Part shown: positions 36,909-46,302 of the stretch, one piece after another
How positions within the stretch are numbered: the first letter of the stretch is position 1
Layout of the letters: every line of letters begins with the position of its first letter
Assembly: GCA_001570385.1 (NCBI GenBank)
Contig: BBYL01000010.1
Location: 372,001-436,000, forward strand
Direction of reading: 5' to 3'
Origin: Microtetraspora glauca
Lineage (GTDB): Bacteria > Actinomycetota > Actinomycetes > Streptosporangiales > Streptosporangiaceae
DNA: 64,000 nucleotides
Made by a program: the position numbers and the translations under genes
The notes under the pieces: model-generated
Seen by the model: the letters and a program-made list of their open reading frames with translations, nothing else
Databases searched by the model: none
Told to the model about the DNA's origin: nothing

Positions 36909-37751
36909 TCAGCCGTAGATCCCGCTGCCGCACGCGACCTGTCCGGCGATCATGGCGAAGATGCCGAAGAGCGCCATGATCTCCCGGTAGTCGTCCGTGC
37001 TGAACTCGGTGTGCCGGGGGCCGACCTGCCGGGTGCCGGGAACGATCGCACAGCCCGCCGCGATCGCGGTCGAGTTCCACTCGACGCCCAGCGTGTACGG
37101 CGGCGTCACGGCGTAGGGCCGGAAGTCGCCCAGCCGGCCGAGCGCCCGCGCGGCGGCCTCCCGGATGCGGGCCTGGGCGACGCTCGGCGGCAGCAGCTCG
37201 GCGGAGAACCGGTCGACGCCCTTCTTGACGGCCACGGTCTCCACGTCGCCGAGCAGCTCGCGGGCCTCCTCGCAGACGGCCTCGTCTCCGGTGATCAGCG
37301 CGATGGGAACGCCCATCGAACCGGCGAACCCGGCGACCAGCCGGGTCTCCCCGCAGATCTCGCCGTTGAGGTAGACGTTCTGGATCTCCTTGCCCATCCA
37401 GGTGTGGTTGAGCACGCCGTGCTGCACGCCCGCCCGCGCGTGGTACCCGGCGAAGCAGGCGGCGTCGAAGTCCGGGGTGAGCCCCTGCCCCATCCGGTGC
37501 GGCTTGCCCGGCCCCCGGATGAGCGTCGCGCGCGGGTCGATCAGGTCGATCCGCAGGTTCTTGGTCGAGCCGTGGGCGTCGTTGATCAGCACGGCTTCGG
37601 CACCGGCGTCGAAGGCGCCCGCGACGACGGCGTTGGCGTCGCCCGTCATCAACTCGCAGCCGCGCTCGTAGCCCCGGCCGCCCGCGTGCATCTCCTCCGG
37701 GTCGGTCAACCCGGTGACGCCCTCCATGTCCACGGACACGTAGATCTTCAA
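36909..37751 (-). CDS. M55-family D-aminopeptidase (DppA type)
   Basis: The 280-residue protein begins MKIYVSVDMEGVTGL and keeps the zinc ligands of Bacillus DppA at nearly identical positions: Asp8, Glu10, His60 (NDAHGS), His104 (AGYHA) and Glu131 (LNGEICGE), plus His116 in the catalytic region. DppA releases D-Ala from D-Ala-containing peptides. The start is TTG 37751, whose TTGA overlaps the stop of the PP-loop gene by 4 bp, with a GGGGGG site just upstream. This is a tightly coupled pair. The frame runs further upstream without homology. A role in handling D-amino-acid peptides from the cell wall is likely; the operon context is new to me. Confidence 0.9.
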   Translation of the reverse strand: MKIYVSVDMEGVTGLTDPEEMHAGGRGYERGCELMTGDANAVVAGAFDAGAEAVLINDAHGSTKNLRIDLIDPRATLIRGPGKPHRMGQGLTPDFDAACFAGYHARAGVQHGVLNHTWMGKEIQNVYLNGEICGETRLVAGFAGSMGVPIALITGDEAVCEEARELLGDVETVAVKKGVDRFSAELLPPSVAQARIREAAARALGRLGDFRPYAVTPPYTLGVEWNSTAIAAGCAIVPGTRQVGPRHTEFSTDDYREIMALFGIFAMIAGQVACGSGIYG

Positions 37752-39031
37752 CTGACCCCCCAGTTCTCCACCCGGGCGATCTCGTCCGGGGTCATCAGGC
37801 CGATGCCTTCCATGTACGTCGCGACCTGCTTCCGCCACGGCTCCGGGATCTCCTCGATCGCCGGGGGATAGCAGTGGTCCAGCCAGCGGGTGGACTCCTC
37901 GGTCGCCCGCAGGTGTTCGGCGGCCCGCGCGAACGGCGTGTCCTCGATCCCGGGCACCCGCGCGCAGCCGTACTCGATCATCTCCTGCCCGCCGTACGGG
38001 GGCGGCTCCTGCCACTTGCGCGCGACCGCGCTGCTCGCGGTGAGCGAGGTCGCGAGCGGGCGCCGCTCGACGGCGGCCTGGATGAGCTCCTTGTACAGGC
38101 ACTTGCCGCAGGTGCCGCAGGGGCCGTCGCCCGAGCCGCGCAGGCACCAGCGCACCTGGTCGCGCAGCTCGGACTCGAGCGCGACGCGCATCGTCATGGC
38201 CTCGCTGATGCCCCCGACGGGCAGCACGACCGGCAGCCCGGCGGCCGCGAACACGCGGCCCCATCGCCCGTGTGGGGCCCACATGGGGTTGTCGGGGGTG
38301 TACCTGTGCACGTACCTGTCGCCGCCCAGCCAGCGGGATCCGAGCTCGTAGCCCATCGCGAGGCCCCCGAGGTCGAGCTCGTCCGCGAGGAGAAGCGCGC
38401 CGGCGGCCACCGCGTGGTGCTCGGGATAACCCGGCCGGGGATAGGAGAGCAGGAACTCCAAATCGGACGTCACGATGCTGAGTTCACGCCCGGTCTGCCC
38501 GGCGAGGCGGGCGAGCACGTCGGAGCGGTAGTGCGTCCACCGGTTCGGGACCCGGGGATGGCTGATCCGCTTGAAGTGGACCAGCGGGGCGTCCGGGAGG
38601 ATCGCGGCCACCGCCACGGAGTCCGCGCCGCCGCTGTAGGAGATCGCGAGCCGCGTCCCGGATCTCGGCTCAGCACCGACCGGCCCCGCCTCGACGCCCC
38701 ATCCGTCGTGGACGGCCTCGGCGAGTGCCGGGGAGATCGGCCGGTCGAAGGTCACCCGCCGCCCGGTCCACGGCGCCACCACCGTCCAGGCCGCCACCGC
38801 GAGCAGGTCCGGATGCACGTACGGCTGAGCGGACGGCTGGGCCGAAGCGGCGGGCGGGAGCCGCACCTGGCAGGAGTTGGTGCGCAGTTCCAGACGCTGA
38901 CCGTCGGTGCAGGTGCCGGTGGTGGCGTCCTCGGGGTCGAGCATGAAGGTGAGCCGCCAGACGCGGTCGCCCTTCCCCGCCCCGGGGGCTCCCTCGTCGT
39001 CCCGTCCCCCGGCGGTCCAGGTGACGCGCAC
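37748..39031 (-). CDS. QueC-like PP-loop ATPase of unknown function
   Basis: The 427-residue protein carries an N-terminal domain of about 120 residues with no recognised fold. A PP-loop adenylating domain follows, with SGGADS at 133-138, then a cysteine cluster C296-x8-C305-x2-C308-x2-C311 like the zinc site of QueC (7-cyano-7-deazaguanine synthase). QueC enzymes turn a carboxylate into an amide or nitrile through an adenylate, so carboxylate activation is a reasonable guess. The overall sequence is not QueC and no other queuosine genes are present. GTG 39031 is two bases after the coiled-coil gene stop. Its stop overlaps the TTG of the D-aminopeptidase gene. Confidence 0.8.
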   Translation of the reverse strand: MRVTWTAGGRDDEGAPGAGKGDRVWRLTFMLDPEDATTGTCTDGQRLELRTNSCQVRLPPAASAQPSAQPYVHPDLLAVAAWTVVAPWTGRRVTFDRPISPALAEAVHDGWGVEAGPVGAEPRSGTRLAISYSGGADSVAVAAILPDAPLVHFKRISHPRVPNRWTHYRSDVLARLAGQTGRELSIVTSDLEFLLSYPRPGYPEHHAVAAGALLLADELDLGGLAMGYELGSRWLGGDRYVHRYTPDNPMWAPHGRWGRVFAAAGLPVVLPVGGISEAMTMRVALESELRDQVRWCLRGSGDGPCGTCGKCLYKELIQAAVERRPLATSLTASSAVARKWQEPPPYGGQEMIEYGCARVPGIEDTPFARAAEHLRATEESTRWLDHCYPPAIEEIPEPWRKQVATYMEGIGLMTPDEIARVENWGVS

Positions 39032-39033
39032 GG

Positions 39034-39414
39034 CTACTCCGCGTCCACGGTCACGACGGCCCTGGCCTGGAACTCGGTCCTGATCTCGGCTCTGAGCGCG
39101 TCGATCGCCTGCCACACGAGCATCTCGTTCTGCAGCAGGCGATCGAGGGCGTCGGCGGTCTCGGTCGCGAGCCGGTGCGCGTCCGTTCCCCGGAGGTCGA
39201 CCGTGGGCGCCTTGGGCGGGGTGATCACCACCTGCCGCAGCCGATCGACCTCACTGCGCAGGGACACGACCTCCCGGCGCAGCATCTGGACCTCCCACAG
39301 GGCGTCCTTGATGTCTTTCCGATGCTCCGCCTTGTTGACGTATCGGGCGTCGATCCGGGAACGCACCGCCCGACGGAGCCGTGAAGGAATCAGCGCGCGT
39401 AAGACGAACCGCAT
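39034..39414 (-). CDS. Small coiled-coil protein, first gene of the five-gene operon
   Basis: The 126-residue protein begins MRFVLRALIPSRLRRAVRSR, a basic amphipathic stretch. A long heptad-patterned helix follows (about 35-70: DALWEVQMLRREVVSLRSEVDRLRQVV), then a second helical segment (about 85-120). It has no signal peptide. The basic start could lie on a membrane or nucleic acid; the coiled coil suggests a dimer or scaffold. ATG 39414 is used; ATG 39441, nine codons earlier, is possible with AAAGG upstream. Its stop is two bases before the PP-loop gene start. I do not recognise the family. Confidence 0.7.
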   Translation of the reverse strand: MRFVLRALIPSRLRRAVRSRIDARYVNKAEHRKDIKDALWEVQMLRREVVSLRSEVDRLRQVVITPPKAPTVDLRGTDAHRLATETADALDRLLQNEMLVWQAIDALRAEIRTEFQARAVVTVDAE

Positions 39415-39528
39415 GAACCGACACCATAGCGGCAAAGCCATCGGCCTTTGTGATCAATATCTATTTGTGCCCATCGCCTCATGTCGGCATTTGTCGCTAT
39501 ACGCGGATGAGCGCGTACGGCGGGCGGA

Positions 39529-40302
39529 TCAGCGGCCGGTGAACTTGGGACGGCGCTTCGCCGCGAACGCCCCCATGCCTTCCTTGGCGTCCTCCGTGGC
39601 GAACAGAGCGGAGAACTGGAGCCGCTCGATCTCCAGGCCGGTGTCGAGATCGACCTCCAGTCCCCGGTCGACCGCCTGCTTGGCCGCGCGGAGCGACACG
39701 GCGGGACCTCCGACGAAGGTCGAGGCCAGCTCCAGCGCGGCGGTGTAGACCTCGTCGTCCGGGACCACCCGGTCCGCAAGCCCGATGGCCAGCGCCTCGG
39801 CGGCGTCCACGTGCCTGCCGGTGAAGATCAGGTCCTTCGCCCTGGCCGGCCCGATCAGCCGGGGCAGCCGCTGGGTGCCTCCCGCGCCCGGAATGAGGCC
39901 CAGAGAGATCTCCGGCTGGCCCAGCTTGGCGCTCTCCCCCACCACGCGGAAATCGGCGCAGAGGGCGAGCTCGCACCCGCCTCCCAGGGCGTACCCGGTG
40001 ATCGCCGCGACGACGGGCTTGCCGATCTCGGCGACGGCGGTGAAACACTCCTGCAGCGTCCGCGAGTGCGCCGCCATGTCCACGTAGGACATCACGGCCA
40101 TCTCCTTGATGTCGGCACCGGCGGCGAACACCCGCTCGCCCCCGTAGAGGATCACCGCGGCGATCAGCGGATCGGCGTCCACGATCCGCGCGCACTCGGC
40201 GATCTCCTCCTGGACCTGCCGGTTGAGGGCGTTCATCTTGGGCCGGTCGAGCCGGATGGTCGCGATCTGGTCGGTGATCTCAACGCTGACGAACTCGCCC
40301 AT
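39529..40302 (-). CDS. Enoyl-CoA hydratase/isomerase family protein
   Basis: The 257-residue crotonase-fold protein hydrates 2-enoyl-CoA in beta-oxidation. The oxyanion-hole sequences FAAGADIKEM and YALGGGCELALCADFRV and both catalytic glutamates are present (Glu in GGCELAL and in QPEISLGLIPGAGGTQRL), so the classical hydratase activity is likely. ATG 40302 is chosen on family length; GGAAGGACG lies upstream. It lies 61 bases after the GT4 gene and 88-115 bases before the coiled-coil gene on the same strand, so it may be part of a longer transcript without functional relation. Confidence 0.93.
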   Translation of the reverse strand: MGEFVSVEITDQIATIRLDRPKMNALNRQVQEEIAECARIVDADPLIAAVILYGGERVFAAGADIKEMAVMSYVDMAAHSRTLQECFTAVAEIGKPVVAAITGYALGGGCELALCADFRVVGESAKLGQPEISLGLIPGAGGTQRLPRLIGPARAKDLIFTGRHVDAAEALAIGLADRVVPDDEVYTAALELASTFVGGPAVSLRAAKQAVDRGLEVDLDTGLEIERLQFSALFATEDAKEGMGAFAAKRRPKFTGR

Positions 40303-40363
40303 GACACCGTCGTCCTTCCGTAAGCTGACGCGCTGGCTGGCGCGCTCCGATGGCGTGACCACC

Positions 40364-41455
40364 TTACGACTGGGCCAGAGGAAGATCGCGCGGTGATCCC
40401 GGTGTCCGGCCCGGTACGGCGACCTGGTGGTACACGCGCTCGTATCCCCCGACCATGACGGGGACGTCGAAGTTGCGGGCGACGTGCGCGCGGCTGAGCG
40501 CCGGATCCAGGTCCCCCGACGCCTCGATCGCCGGGGGCAGCTCGCCCAGTTCCTTCCTGACGAAGCCGGTGACCCCGTCCACCACGATCTCGGCGACGGA
40601 CCCCCGGTCGAGCGCCACCACCGGCGTGCCGCAGGCCATCGACTCGATCATGGTCATGCCGAACGGCTCCTCCCATTGGAGAGGGAACAGCAGGCAGCGG
40701 GCCTTGGAAAGCAGCTCACGCTTCAGATCGGCGTCCGCCTCCCCGACGTACTGGACCCCCTGGCCCAGCCGGGGCTTGACGTACGCCTCGAAGTAGGCGT
40801 GCTCGATCTCCTCCGACCGCTTGCCGGCCAGGACGATGCGGCGCCCCACCGCGCGTGCGGCCTCGATCGCCAGATGCGCCCCCTTGTCGGGGTTGAAGCG
40901 GCCGAGCCAGAGGACCCAGTCCTCCTTCAGGTCGCGGAAGGGGAAGGACGCGACGTTCACCGCGTTGTGCACCCGCCCGGCCCAGTCGAGCCGCGAGCCG
41001 CGGGCGCGCTGCGCGGACGAGATCGCGACCAGCGCGACGTTCCCGTCGAGCGCCCGGTAGTAGTCGCCCATCTCGCCGGTGACCGCGCCGTGGCAGGTGA
41101 CCACCGTCGGCGCGGCCCGGCTGCCCGCGCCGAGCGGCCCCGCCAGCGAGTGGTCGTGGACCACGTCGACCACGAGATCCTCCAGCATCCGCTCCACCCT
41201 GGCCGCGTGCAGCACCTCCGGCATCGGGTCCCCGATCCGCTGGGACGGCGGCTGCTCGTAGGTGCGCAGGTCGACGCCACGTCCCGCGCCGATCAGCGTC
41301 ACCTGGTGGCCCCGCTGTACGAGCCCGACGACCAGGTCGGCGACCATCGACTCGATGCCCCCGTAGCCGCGCGGCGGGACCTCGTACCACGGCGGCGCGA
41401 TCATGGCGATCCGAAGAGCGCCACGCCCTCGCCACAGTTCGTTCCGCGACTCCAT
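40364..41455 (-). CDS. Family 4 glycosyltransferase
   Basis: The 363-residue GT-B enzyme begins near LRIAMIAPPWYEVPPRGYGG, the acceptor-side loop of GT4 enzymes. It has the donor EX7E motif in EEPFGMTMIESMACGTPVVAL. It transfers a sugar from a nucleotide donor with retention; donor and acceptor are unknown. ATG 41455 has GGAGGTG upstream. It follows the debranching-type glucosidase gene by 15 bases, so the two are co-transcribed, and it may take part in the same glucan metabolism. GT4 members of this type in actinomycetes are often next to glycogen debranching-like genes. Confidence 0.9.
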   Translation of the reverse strand: MESRNELWRGRGALRIAMIAPPWYEVPPRGYGGIESMVADLVVGLVQRGHQVTLIGAGRGVDLRTYEQPPSQRIGDPMPEVLHAARVERMLEDLVVDVVHDHSLAGPLGAGSRAAPTVVTCHGAVTGEMGDYYRALDGNVALVAISSAQRARGSRLDWAGRVHNAVNVASFPFRDLKEDWVLWLGRFNPDKGAHLAIEAARAVGRRIVLAGKRSEEIEHAYFEAYVKPRLGQGVQYVGEADADLKRELLSKARCLLFPLQWEEPFGMTMIESMACGTPVVALDRGSVAEIVVDGVTGFVRKELGELPPAIEASGDLDPALSRAHVARNFDVPVMVGGYERVYHQVAVPGRTPGSPRDLPLAQS

Positions 41456-41470
41456 CCCCACCTCCGGTCG

Positions 41471-43597
41471 TCAGCTGTTGTCCGTGACCATCGCGCTGAT
41501 CGGGGAACGCGCCTTGTGGAGGACCTCGATGGTCTCCGGCAGGCCGGAGACCCGTGTGCCACCTTTCTCGTCGACCTCGATGCCGATCCGGGTCCCCGCG
41601 AGGCGCAGGCCGGTGAGGCTCAGCGACCCGAACCCCTCGGGCAGCACGGGATCGACCCAGATCTTCTGGTACGGCACCCAGGGGTCGAACCGGAGCAGCG
41701 TCCGCATCATGTGGATGGGGGCGGCCGCCGCCCACGCCTGCGGCGAGCACGACGTCGGGTACGGCACCGGCACGGGGAACTCCGTACGGTCGAACCCGCA
41801 GAAGAGCTCGGGCAACCGCCCGCCGAACGCCTTCGCCGCGTCCAGCACCGCCATGATGATCCGCTGCGACTCCGTGACGAAGCCGTAGCGCATCAGCCCG
41901 CCGGCCACGATCGCGTTGTCATGCGGCCAGACCGACCCGTTGTGGTAGCTCATCGGGTTGTACGCGGCCATGTCGGTGGCCAGCGTCCTGACGCCGAAGC
42001 CACTGAACATCGCCTTCGACATCAGGTGCTCGACGACGACGACGGCCCGCTCCGGCGCGATGATGCCGGTCCACAGGCAGTGGCCCATGTTGGAGGCGAG
42101 ACTGTCGATGGGCACGCCGCTGCAGTCCAGGCCGATCGCGTAGTAGCCCCGGTCCGGCAGCCAGAACCGCTCGTTGAACGCCTCGCGGATGCGCTGGGCG
42201 CGCTCCGTGCACCGCCGCTCCGTCTCGGTGTCGCCCGACTCGTGGGCGAAGTGGCCGCGCGCGATGTAGGCCGAGTACACGTACCCCTGCACCTCGGCGA
42301 GCGCGATCGGCGGGCGGGCCAGCGTGCCGTCGGCGAAGTTGACCCCGTCGTAGGAGTCCTTCCATCCCTGGTGGACCAGGCCCTGGTCGGTCTTCCTGCA
42401 GTACCAGAGGAAATCGTCCTTCAGGCCGTAGTTCTCGATCCAGGCCAGCGCCGCGTCTGCGGGCGGGAGCAGTTCCTCCACCGCCTCCCGGTGCAGGCCC
42501 CACCGGCGCAGCTCGCCGAGGAGCATGACGAACAGCGGGGTCGCGTCGACCGAACCGTAGTACGCGTTGCCGCCGAGAGGCGACGTGGGTGTGGACACGC
42601 CGAACCGCAGCTCGTGCAGGATCTTGCCCGGCTCCTCCTCGGTCAGCGGGTCCACCCGCGTGCCCTGCAACCTCGCCAGCCTGCGCAGCGTGCCGAGGGC
42701 GAGCGACCGGTCCAGCGTCAGCGCGAACCACGAGGCCAGCAGCGAGTCACGGCCGAACAGGGTCATGAACCAGGGGGCGCCGGCCGCGATCGACGGCGGG
42801 TCGTCCGGATAGTCGGCCTCGAACAACCGCAGCGACCCCAGATCCTCCCTCGCGCAGCGCAGCGCCTGGGTGAGGAAGGCGTCCTGCGACGCGACGACCG
42901 GGACCTGCCGCTCCCAGTCGGCCCGCCGTACGGCCGGCTCCGCCCGTTCGAGGGTGGAGAACCACGCCTGCGACTCCTCCCCCTCGATGATGGGGTTCAC
43001 GTGCACCGCCGCACGCCACTCCCCCCGGGCCGGTACGACGGCGCGGAAGGTCAGCAGGCCGGGTACGGCGAGGACGCCGGTGGAGACGACGGATACTCCC
43101 CTGCCCCGGCTCATGGAGTAGATCCGCAGGCCGTCCGGGCTGCTGGTGACGTCGATGTCGGCGACGTGGCGGATCCGGTCGGTCTTGACCTCGAACAGGT
43201 CGGCCACGTCCGAGCCGACGTGGATCTCGACCACGCATCCGGCCGGCTCGTCGGAGAGGTTGCGCAACGTGATGTCCTCGCGCAGCCCGCCGCCGACGTA
43301 GCGGTCGCGCAACACCAGCAGGGTGCTCTCGACACGTCCGGGTCGCGGCCGCGTCCTGCTGAGGAACACCGCGTGGTACGGCTCGGCCGGCAACACCTGC
43401 AACGGCTCGATCGGCGCCTCGTCCACCCGCAGCTCCCAGCGGGAGAGCAACCGGGTGTCGGCGTGGTAGACCCCTTCGGCGCCACCCGCCACGATGTCGC
43501 CGTTCCGGCCGGACACGCAGAACGAGCCGCCCTCGACCAGGGTCACCGTCGCGCCCCCGAGCGCGGTCGGCTGCCCCTCGAACGTCCAACCGCTCAT
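41471..43597 (-). CDS. Amylo-alpha-1,6-glucosidase / glycogen debranching family protein
   Basis: The 708-residue protein has an N-terminal beta-rich GDE_N_bis domain (about 1-230, with GDIVAGGAEGVYHADTRLLSRW) and a C-terminal (alpha/alpha)6 barrel. The barrel region includes WFMTLFGRDSLLASWFALTL, WKDSYDGVNFADGTLA and YNPMSYHNGSVWPHDNAIV. Family members cleave alpha-1,6 branches or trim oligosaccharides; exact specificity is uncertain. The catalytic acid is likely the Asp in the FGRDS or HDNAIV segments. It lies 107 bases after glgP and 15 bases before the GT4 gene, all on the same strand, which supports a role in glucan breakdown with GlgP. Confidence 0.9.
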   Translation of the reverse strand: MSGWTFEGQPTALGGATVTLVEGGSFCVSGRNGDIVAGGAEGVYHADTRLLSRWELRVDEAPIEPLQVLPAEPYHAVFLSRTRPRPGRVESTLLVLRDRYVGGGLREDITLRNLSDEPAGCVVEIHVGSDVADLFEVKTDRIRHVADIDVTSSPDGLRIYSMSRGRGVSVVSTGVLAVPGLLTFRAVVPARGEWRAAVHVNPIIEGEESQAWFSTLERAEPAVRRADWERQVPVVASQDAFLTQALRCAREDLGSLRLFEADYPDDPPSIAAGAPWFMTLFGRDSLLASWFALTLDRSLALGTLRRLARLQGTRVDPLTEEEPGKILHELRFGVSTPTSPLGGNAYYGSVDATPLFVMLLGELRRWGLHREAVEELLPPADAALAWIENYGLKDDFLWYCRKTDQGLVHQGWKDSYDGVNFADGTLARPPIALAEVQGYVYSAYIARGHFAHESGDTETERRCTERAQRIREAFNERFWLPDRGYYAIGLDCSGVPIDSLASNMGHCLWTGIIAPERAVVVVEHLMSKAMFSGFGVRTLATDMAAYNPMSYHNGSVWPHDNAIVAGGLMRYGFVTESQRIIMAVLDAAKAFGGRLPELFCGFDRTEFPVPVPYPTSCSPQAWAAAAPIHMMRTLLRFDPWVPYQKIWVDPVLPEGFGSLSLTGLRLAGTRIGIEVDEKGGTRVSGLPETIEVLHKARSPISAMVTDNS

Positions 43598-43704
43598 GAT
43601 CCCCCCAGGACCGGTTTCGCCCGATGCATCCAGTTTGCCCCTTTGCGGGTCCCGATCCCGCGAAGAGCAGCCCGAATGTCGTACGCCCGGTCCCGGAGGG
43701 AGGG

Positions 43705-46302
43705 TCAGCGGAGGGTGCCGTTGGTCATGCCGACAGGTTCCTCGGGCACGGCGATCAGGCCCAGCTCGGCCGGAGACGCCATGAGCGGGTGGTCGGGCAC
43801 GACCCTGACGGTGTAACCGAAGGCCCCCGTGCGGTCCAGCGGCAGCGTCCCGACGCAGTAGGCCCGGCCGTCGTCGCCCGTCGAGTCCACCGTGAGCGTG
43901 GCGTACACCGGATCGATCAGCTCGTCGTGCGCCCCGACCCGTCCGTACGCCGCCTGGACCCGGACGTCGTCCGGGGACAACTCGCCCAGCGCGACCGTCG
44001 CGCGCAGCTCCAGTGTGGCCCCGAGCTCGGGGGTGTCACCGATGCCCAACGCCTCGACGTGCTCGACCCGGACGCCCGGCCACGCGCGGGTGACCCGCAG
44101 CTTCCAGGCCGCGAACGCCTTGGCGTCCCGGTAGCCGTCCGCGGACAACGTCCGCGCCGAGGCGGCGGCCGGGGCGTACAGGTCGCCGACGTAGTCGCGG
44201 AGCATCCGCCCGGCGAGGACCTTGGGACCGAGAGAAGTCAGGGTGTGCTTGACCATCTCCATCCAGCGCCGCGGCAGCCCGTCGGCGGCGCGGTCGTAGA
44301 ACCGGTCGGCGACCTCACGCTCGATCAGGTCGTAGAGGGCGGCGGCCTCCAGCTCGTCCCGGCGTTCGGGATCGGCGACGCCGTCGGCGGTCGGGATGGC
44401 CCAGCCGTTGTTGCCGTCGTACCACTCCTCCCACCAGCCGTCGCGGATGGAGAGATTCAGACCACCGTTGAGCGCCGCCTTCATCCCGGAGGTGCCGCAC
44501 GCCTCGAGCGGGCGCAGCGGGTTGTTCATCCACACGTCGCACCCGGTGACCATGAGCCGGCCCAGCGCCATGTCGTAGTCGGGCAGGAAGACGATGCGGT
44601 GCCGCACGTCCTCCTCGTCGGCGAACTTCACGATCTGCTGGATGAGCTTCTTGCCCCCCTCGTCGGCGGGGTGGGCCTTGCCCGCGATCACGATCTGGAC
44701 GGGCTTCTCCGGGTCGAGGAGCAGCGCGCGGAGCCGGTCGGGATCGCTGAGCATGAGCGTGAGGCGCTTGTAGGACGGCACGCGGCGGGCGAAGCCCATC
44801 GTCAGCGCCTCGGGGTCCAGCGCCTCGTCGGCCCACCCCAGCTCCGCGTCGGACGCGCCGCGCTCGCGCCAGGACTGCTTGATCCGCTGGCGCGCCTCCA
44901 TGACGAGACCGGCCCGGAGCTTGCCGCGGATCGCCCAGAGCTCCTGGTCGGGGATCTTCTGGATCGCGTCCCAGCCCTGGCCGGTCTCGACCAGCTCGGG
45001 CAGCTCCCTGTCGGCGAGTTCCATCATCTCGCGGCCCACCCACGTCGGGGCGTGCACGCCGTTCGTGATGGATCCGATGGGGATCTCGTCGATGTCGAAC
45101 CCGGGCCACAGCCCGTGGAACATCTCCCGGCTCACCCTGCCGTGCAGCAGGGACACGCCGTTGACGCGCTGCGCGAGCCGCATGCCCATGACCGCCATGT
45201 TGAAGACGGGCTTCTCGCCCTCCACGGCGTCGGGCTCGGCGCCCAGCTCCAGAATGCGTTCGACGTTCACGGTCGGCCACGCGTTGGCGCCGCCGAACTG
45301 GCGGGCGATCATCTCCACCGGGAACCTGTCGATCCCCGCGGGGACCGGCGTGTGCGTGGTGAAGACGGTGCCCGCGCGTACGGCCTCCAGCGCCTCGTCG
45401 AAGGAGAGCCGGGCCTCGGTGAGCTCGCGGATGCGTTCGAGGCCGAGGAAACCCGCGTGCCCCTCGTTGGTGTGGAACACCTCGGGCTCCGGGTGCCCCG
45501 TGATCCGGCAGTACGCCCGGAGCGCGCGGACGCCGCCGATGCCGAGCAGCAGTTCCTGCATCAGGCGGTGGTCCCCGCCGCCGCCGTAGAGGCGGTCGGT
45601 CACGTCCCTGGCCGCGGCGTCGTTCTCCGCGACGTCGGAGTCGAGCAGGAGCAGCGGCACCCGGCCGACCTGGGCCACCCAGATCTGGGCGTGCAGGGTG
45701 CGCGGCCCCGGCAGGCCGATCCTGATCCGGGCGGGAGAGCCGTCCCGGTTCTTGAGGAGGGTGAGCGGCAGGCCACCGGGATCGAGCGACGGATAGTGCT
45801 CGAGCTGCCAGCCCTCCGGCGAGAGCGACTGCGAGAAGTAGCCGTGCCGGTAGAGCAGCCCCACCGCGAGGATCGGCACGCCGAGGTCGCTCGCGGCCTT
45901 CAGATGGTCGCCCGCCAGGATGCCGAGGCCGCCGGAGTACTGCGGCAGCGCGGCGGCGATGCCGTACTCGGGCGAGAAGTAGCCGACGGCGGCGGGACCT
46001 CCCTCGAGCGACTGATACCAGCGGGGCGCGGTCATGTACTCACGGAGATCGTCAGAGGCGTCGGCCAGCCGGCGGAGGAACCGCCGGTCCTGGGCGAGCG
46101 CGCGCAGCCGGTCTGCCTCGACCGCGCCGAGCAGCGCGACCGGGTCGTGACCGACCCGCTCCCAGACCTCGGGATCCACCTCGGCGAACAGATCCATCGT
46201 CTCCGGGTGCCATGACCAGCGCAGATTGTGGACCAGCTCGCCCAGCGGCGCGAGCTCGGGAGGGAGGACGGTACGGACGGTGAACCTGCGGATTGCTCTC
46301 AC
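43705..46302 (-). CDS. glgP: Alpha-glucan phosphorylase
   Basis: GlgP releases glucose-1-phosphate from alpha-1,4-glucans using PLP and phosphate. The 865-residue protein is of the bacterial/mycobacterial type, with N-terminal PPELAPLGELVHNLRWSWHP, the nucleotide-like loop YSGGLGILAGDHLKAASDLG, and the C-terminal PLP-region motif EACGTSGMKAALNGGLNLS. It is divergent from glgE across 400 bases, the same glgP/glgE pairing as in M. tuberculosis (Rv1328/Rv1327c, from memory). The downstream debranching gene likely shares its promoter. Confidence 0.96.
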   Translation of the reverse strand: MRAIRRFTVRTVLPPELAPLGELVHNLRWSWHPETMDLFAEVDPEVWERVGHDPVALLGAVEADRLRALAQDRRFLRRLADASDDLREYMTAPRWYQSLEGGPAAVGYFSPEYGIAAALPQYSGGLGILAGDHLKAASDLGVPILAVGLLYRHGYFSQSLSPEGWQLEHYPSLDPGGLPLTLLKNRDGSPARIRIGLPGPRTLHAQIWVAQVGRVPLLLLDSDVAENDAAARDVTDRLYGGGGDHRLMQELLLGIGGVRALRAYCRITGHPEPEVFHTNEGHAGFLGLERIRELTEARLSFDEALEAVRAGTVFTTHTPVPAGIDRFPVEMIARQFGGANAWPTVNVERILELGAEPDAVEGEKPVFNMAVMGMRLAQRVNGVSLLHGRVSREMFHGLWPGFDIDEIPIGSITNGVHAPTWVGREMMELADRELPELVETGQGWDAIQKIPDQELWAIRGKLRAGLVMEARQRIKQSWRERGASDAELGWADEALDPEALTMGFARRVPSYKRLTLMLSDPDRLRALLLDPEKPVQIVIAGKAHPADEGGKKLIQQIVKFADEEDVRHRIVFLPDYDMALGRLMVTGCDVWMNNPLRPLEACGTSGMKAALNGGLNLSIRDGWWEEWYDGNNGWAIPTADGVADPERRDELEAAALYDLIEREVADRFYDRAADGLPRRWMEMVKHTLTSLGPKVLAGRMLRDYVGDLYAPAAASARTLSADGYRDAKAFAAWKLRVTRAWPGVRVEHVEALGIGDTPELGATLELRATVALGELSPDDVRVQAAYGRVGAHDELIDPVYATLTVDSTGDDGRAYCVGTLPLDRTGAFGYTVRVVPDHPLMASPAELGLIAVPEEPVGMTNGTLR

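Noticed and set aside
37748..39031. Calling the PP-loop protein QueC and the operon a queuosine/preQ0 cluster
   Set aside because: Only the PP-loop and cysteine pattern match. The N-terminal domain is different and queD, queE and folE are absent.
40427..43816. 1129-codon plus-strand frame opposite the GT4 and debranching genes
   Set aside because: Composition is typical of an antisense shadow, and the minus-strand genes have clear family motifs.
43624..46215. 863-codon plus-strand frame opposite glgP
   Set aside because: Antisense shadow of glgP with no recognisable domain.
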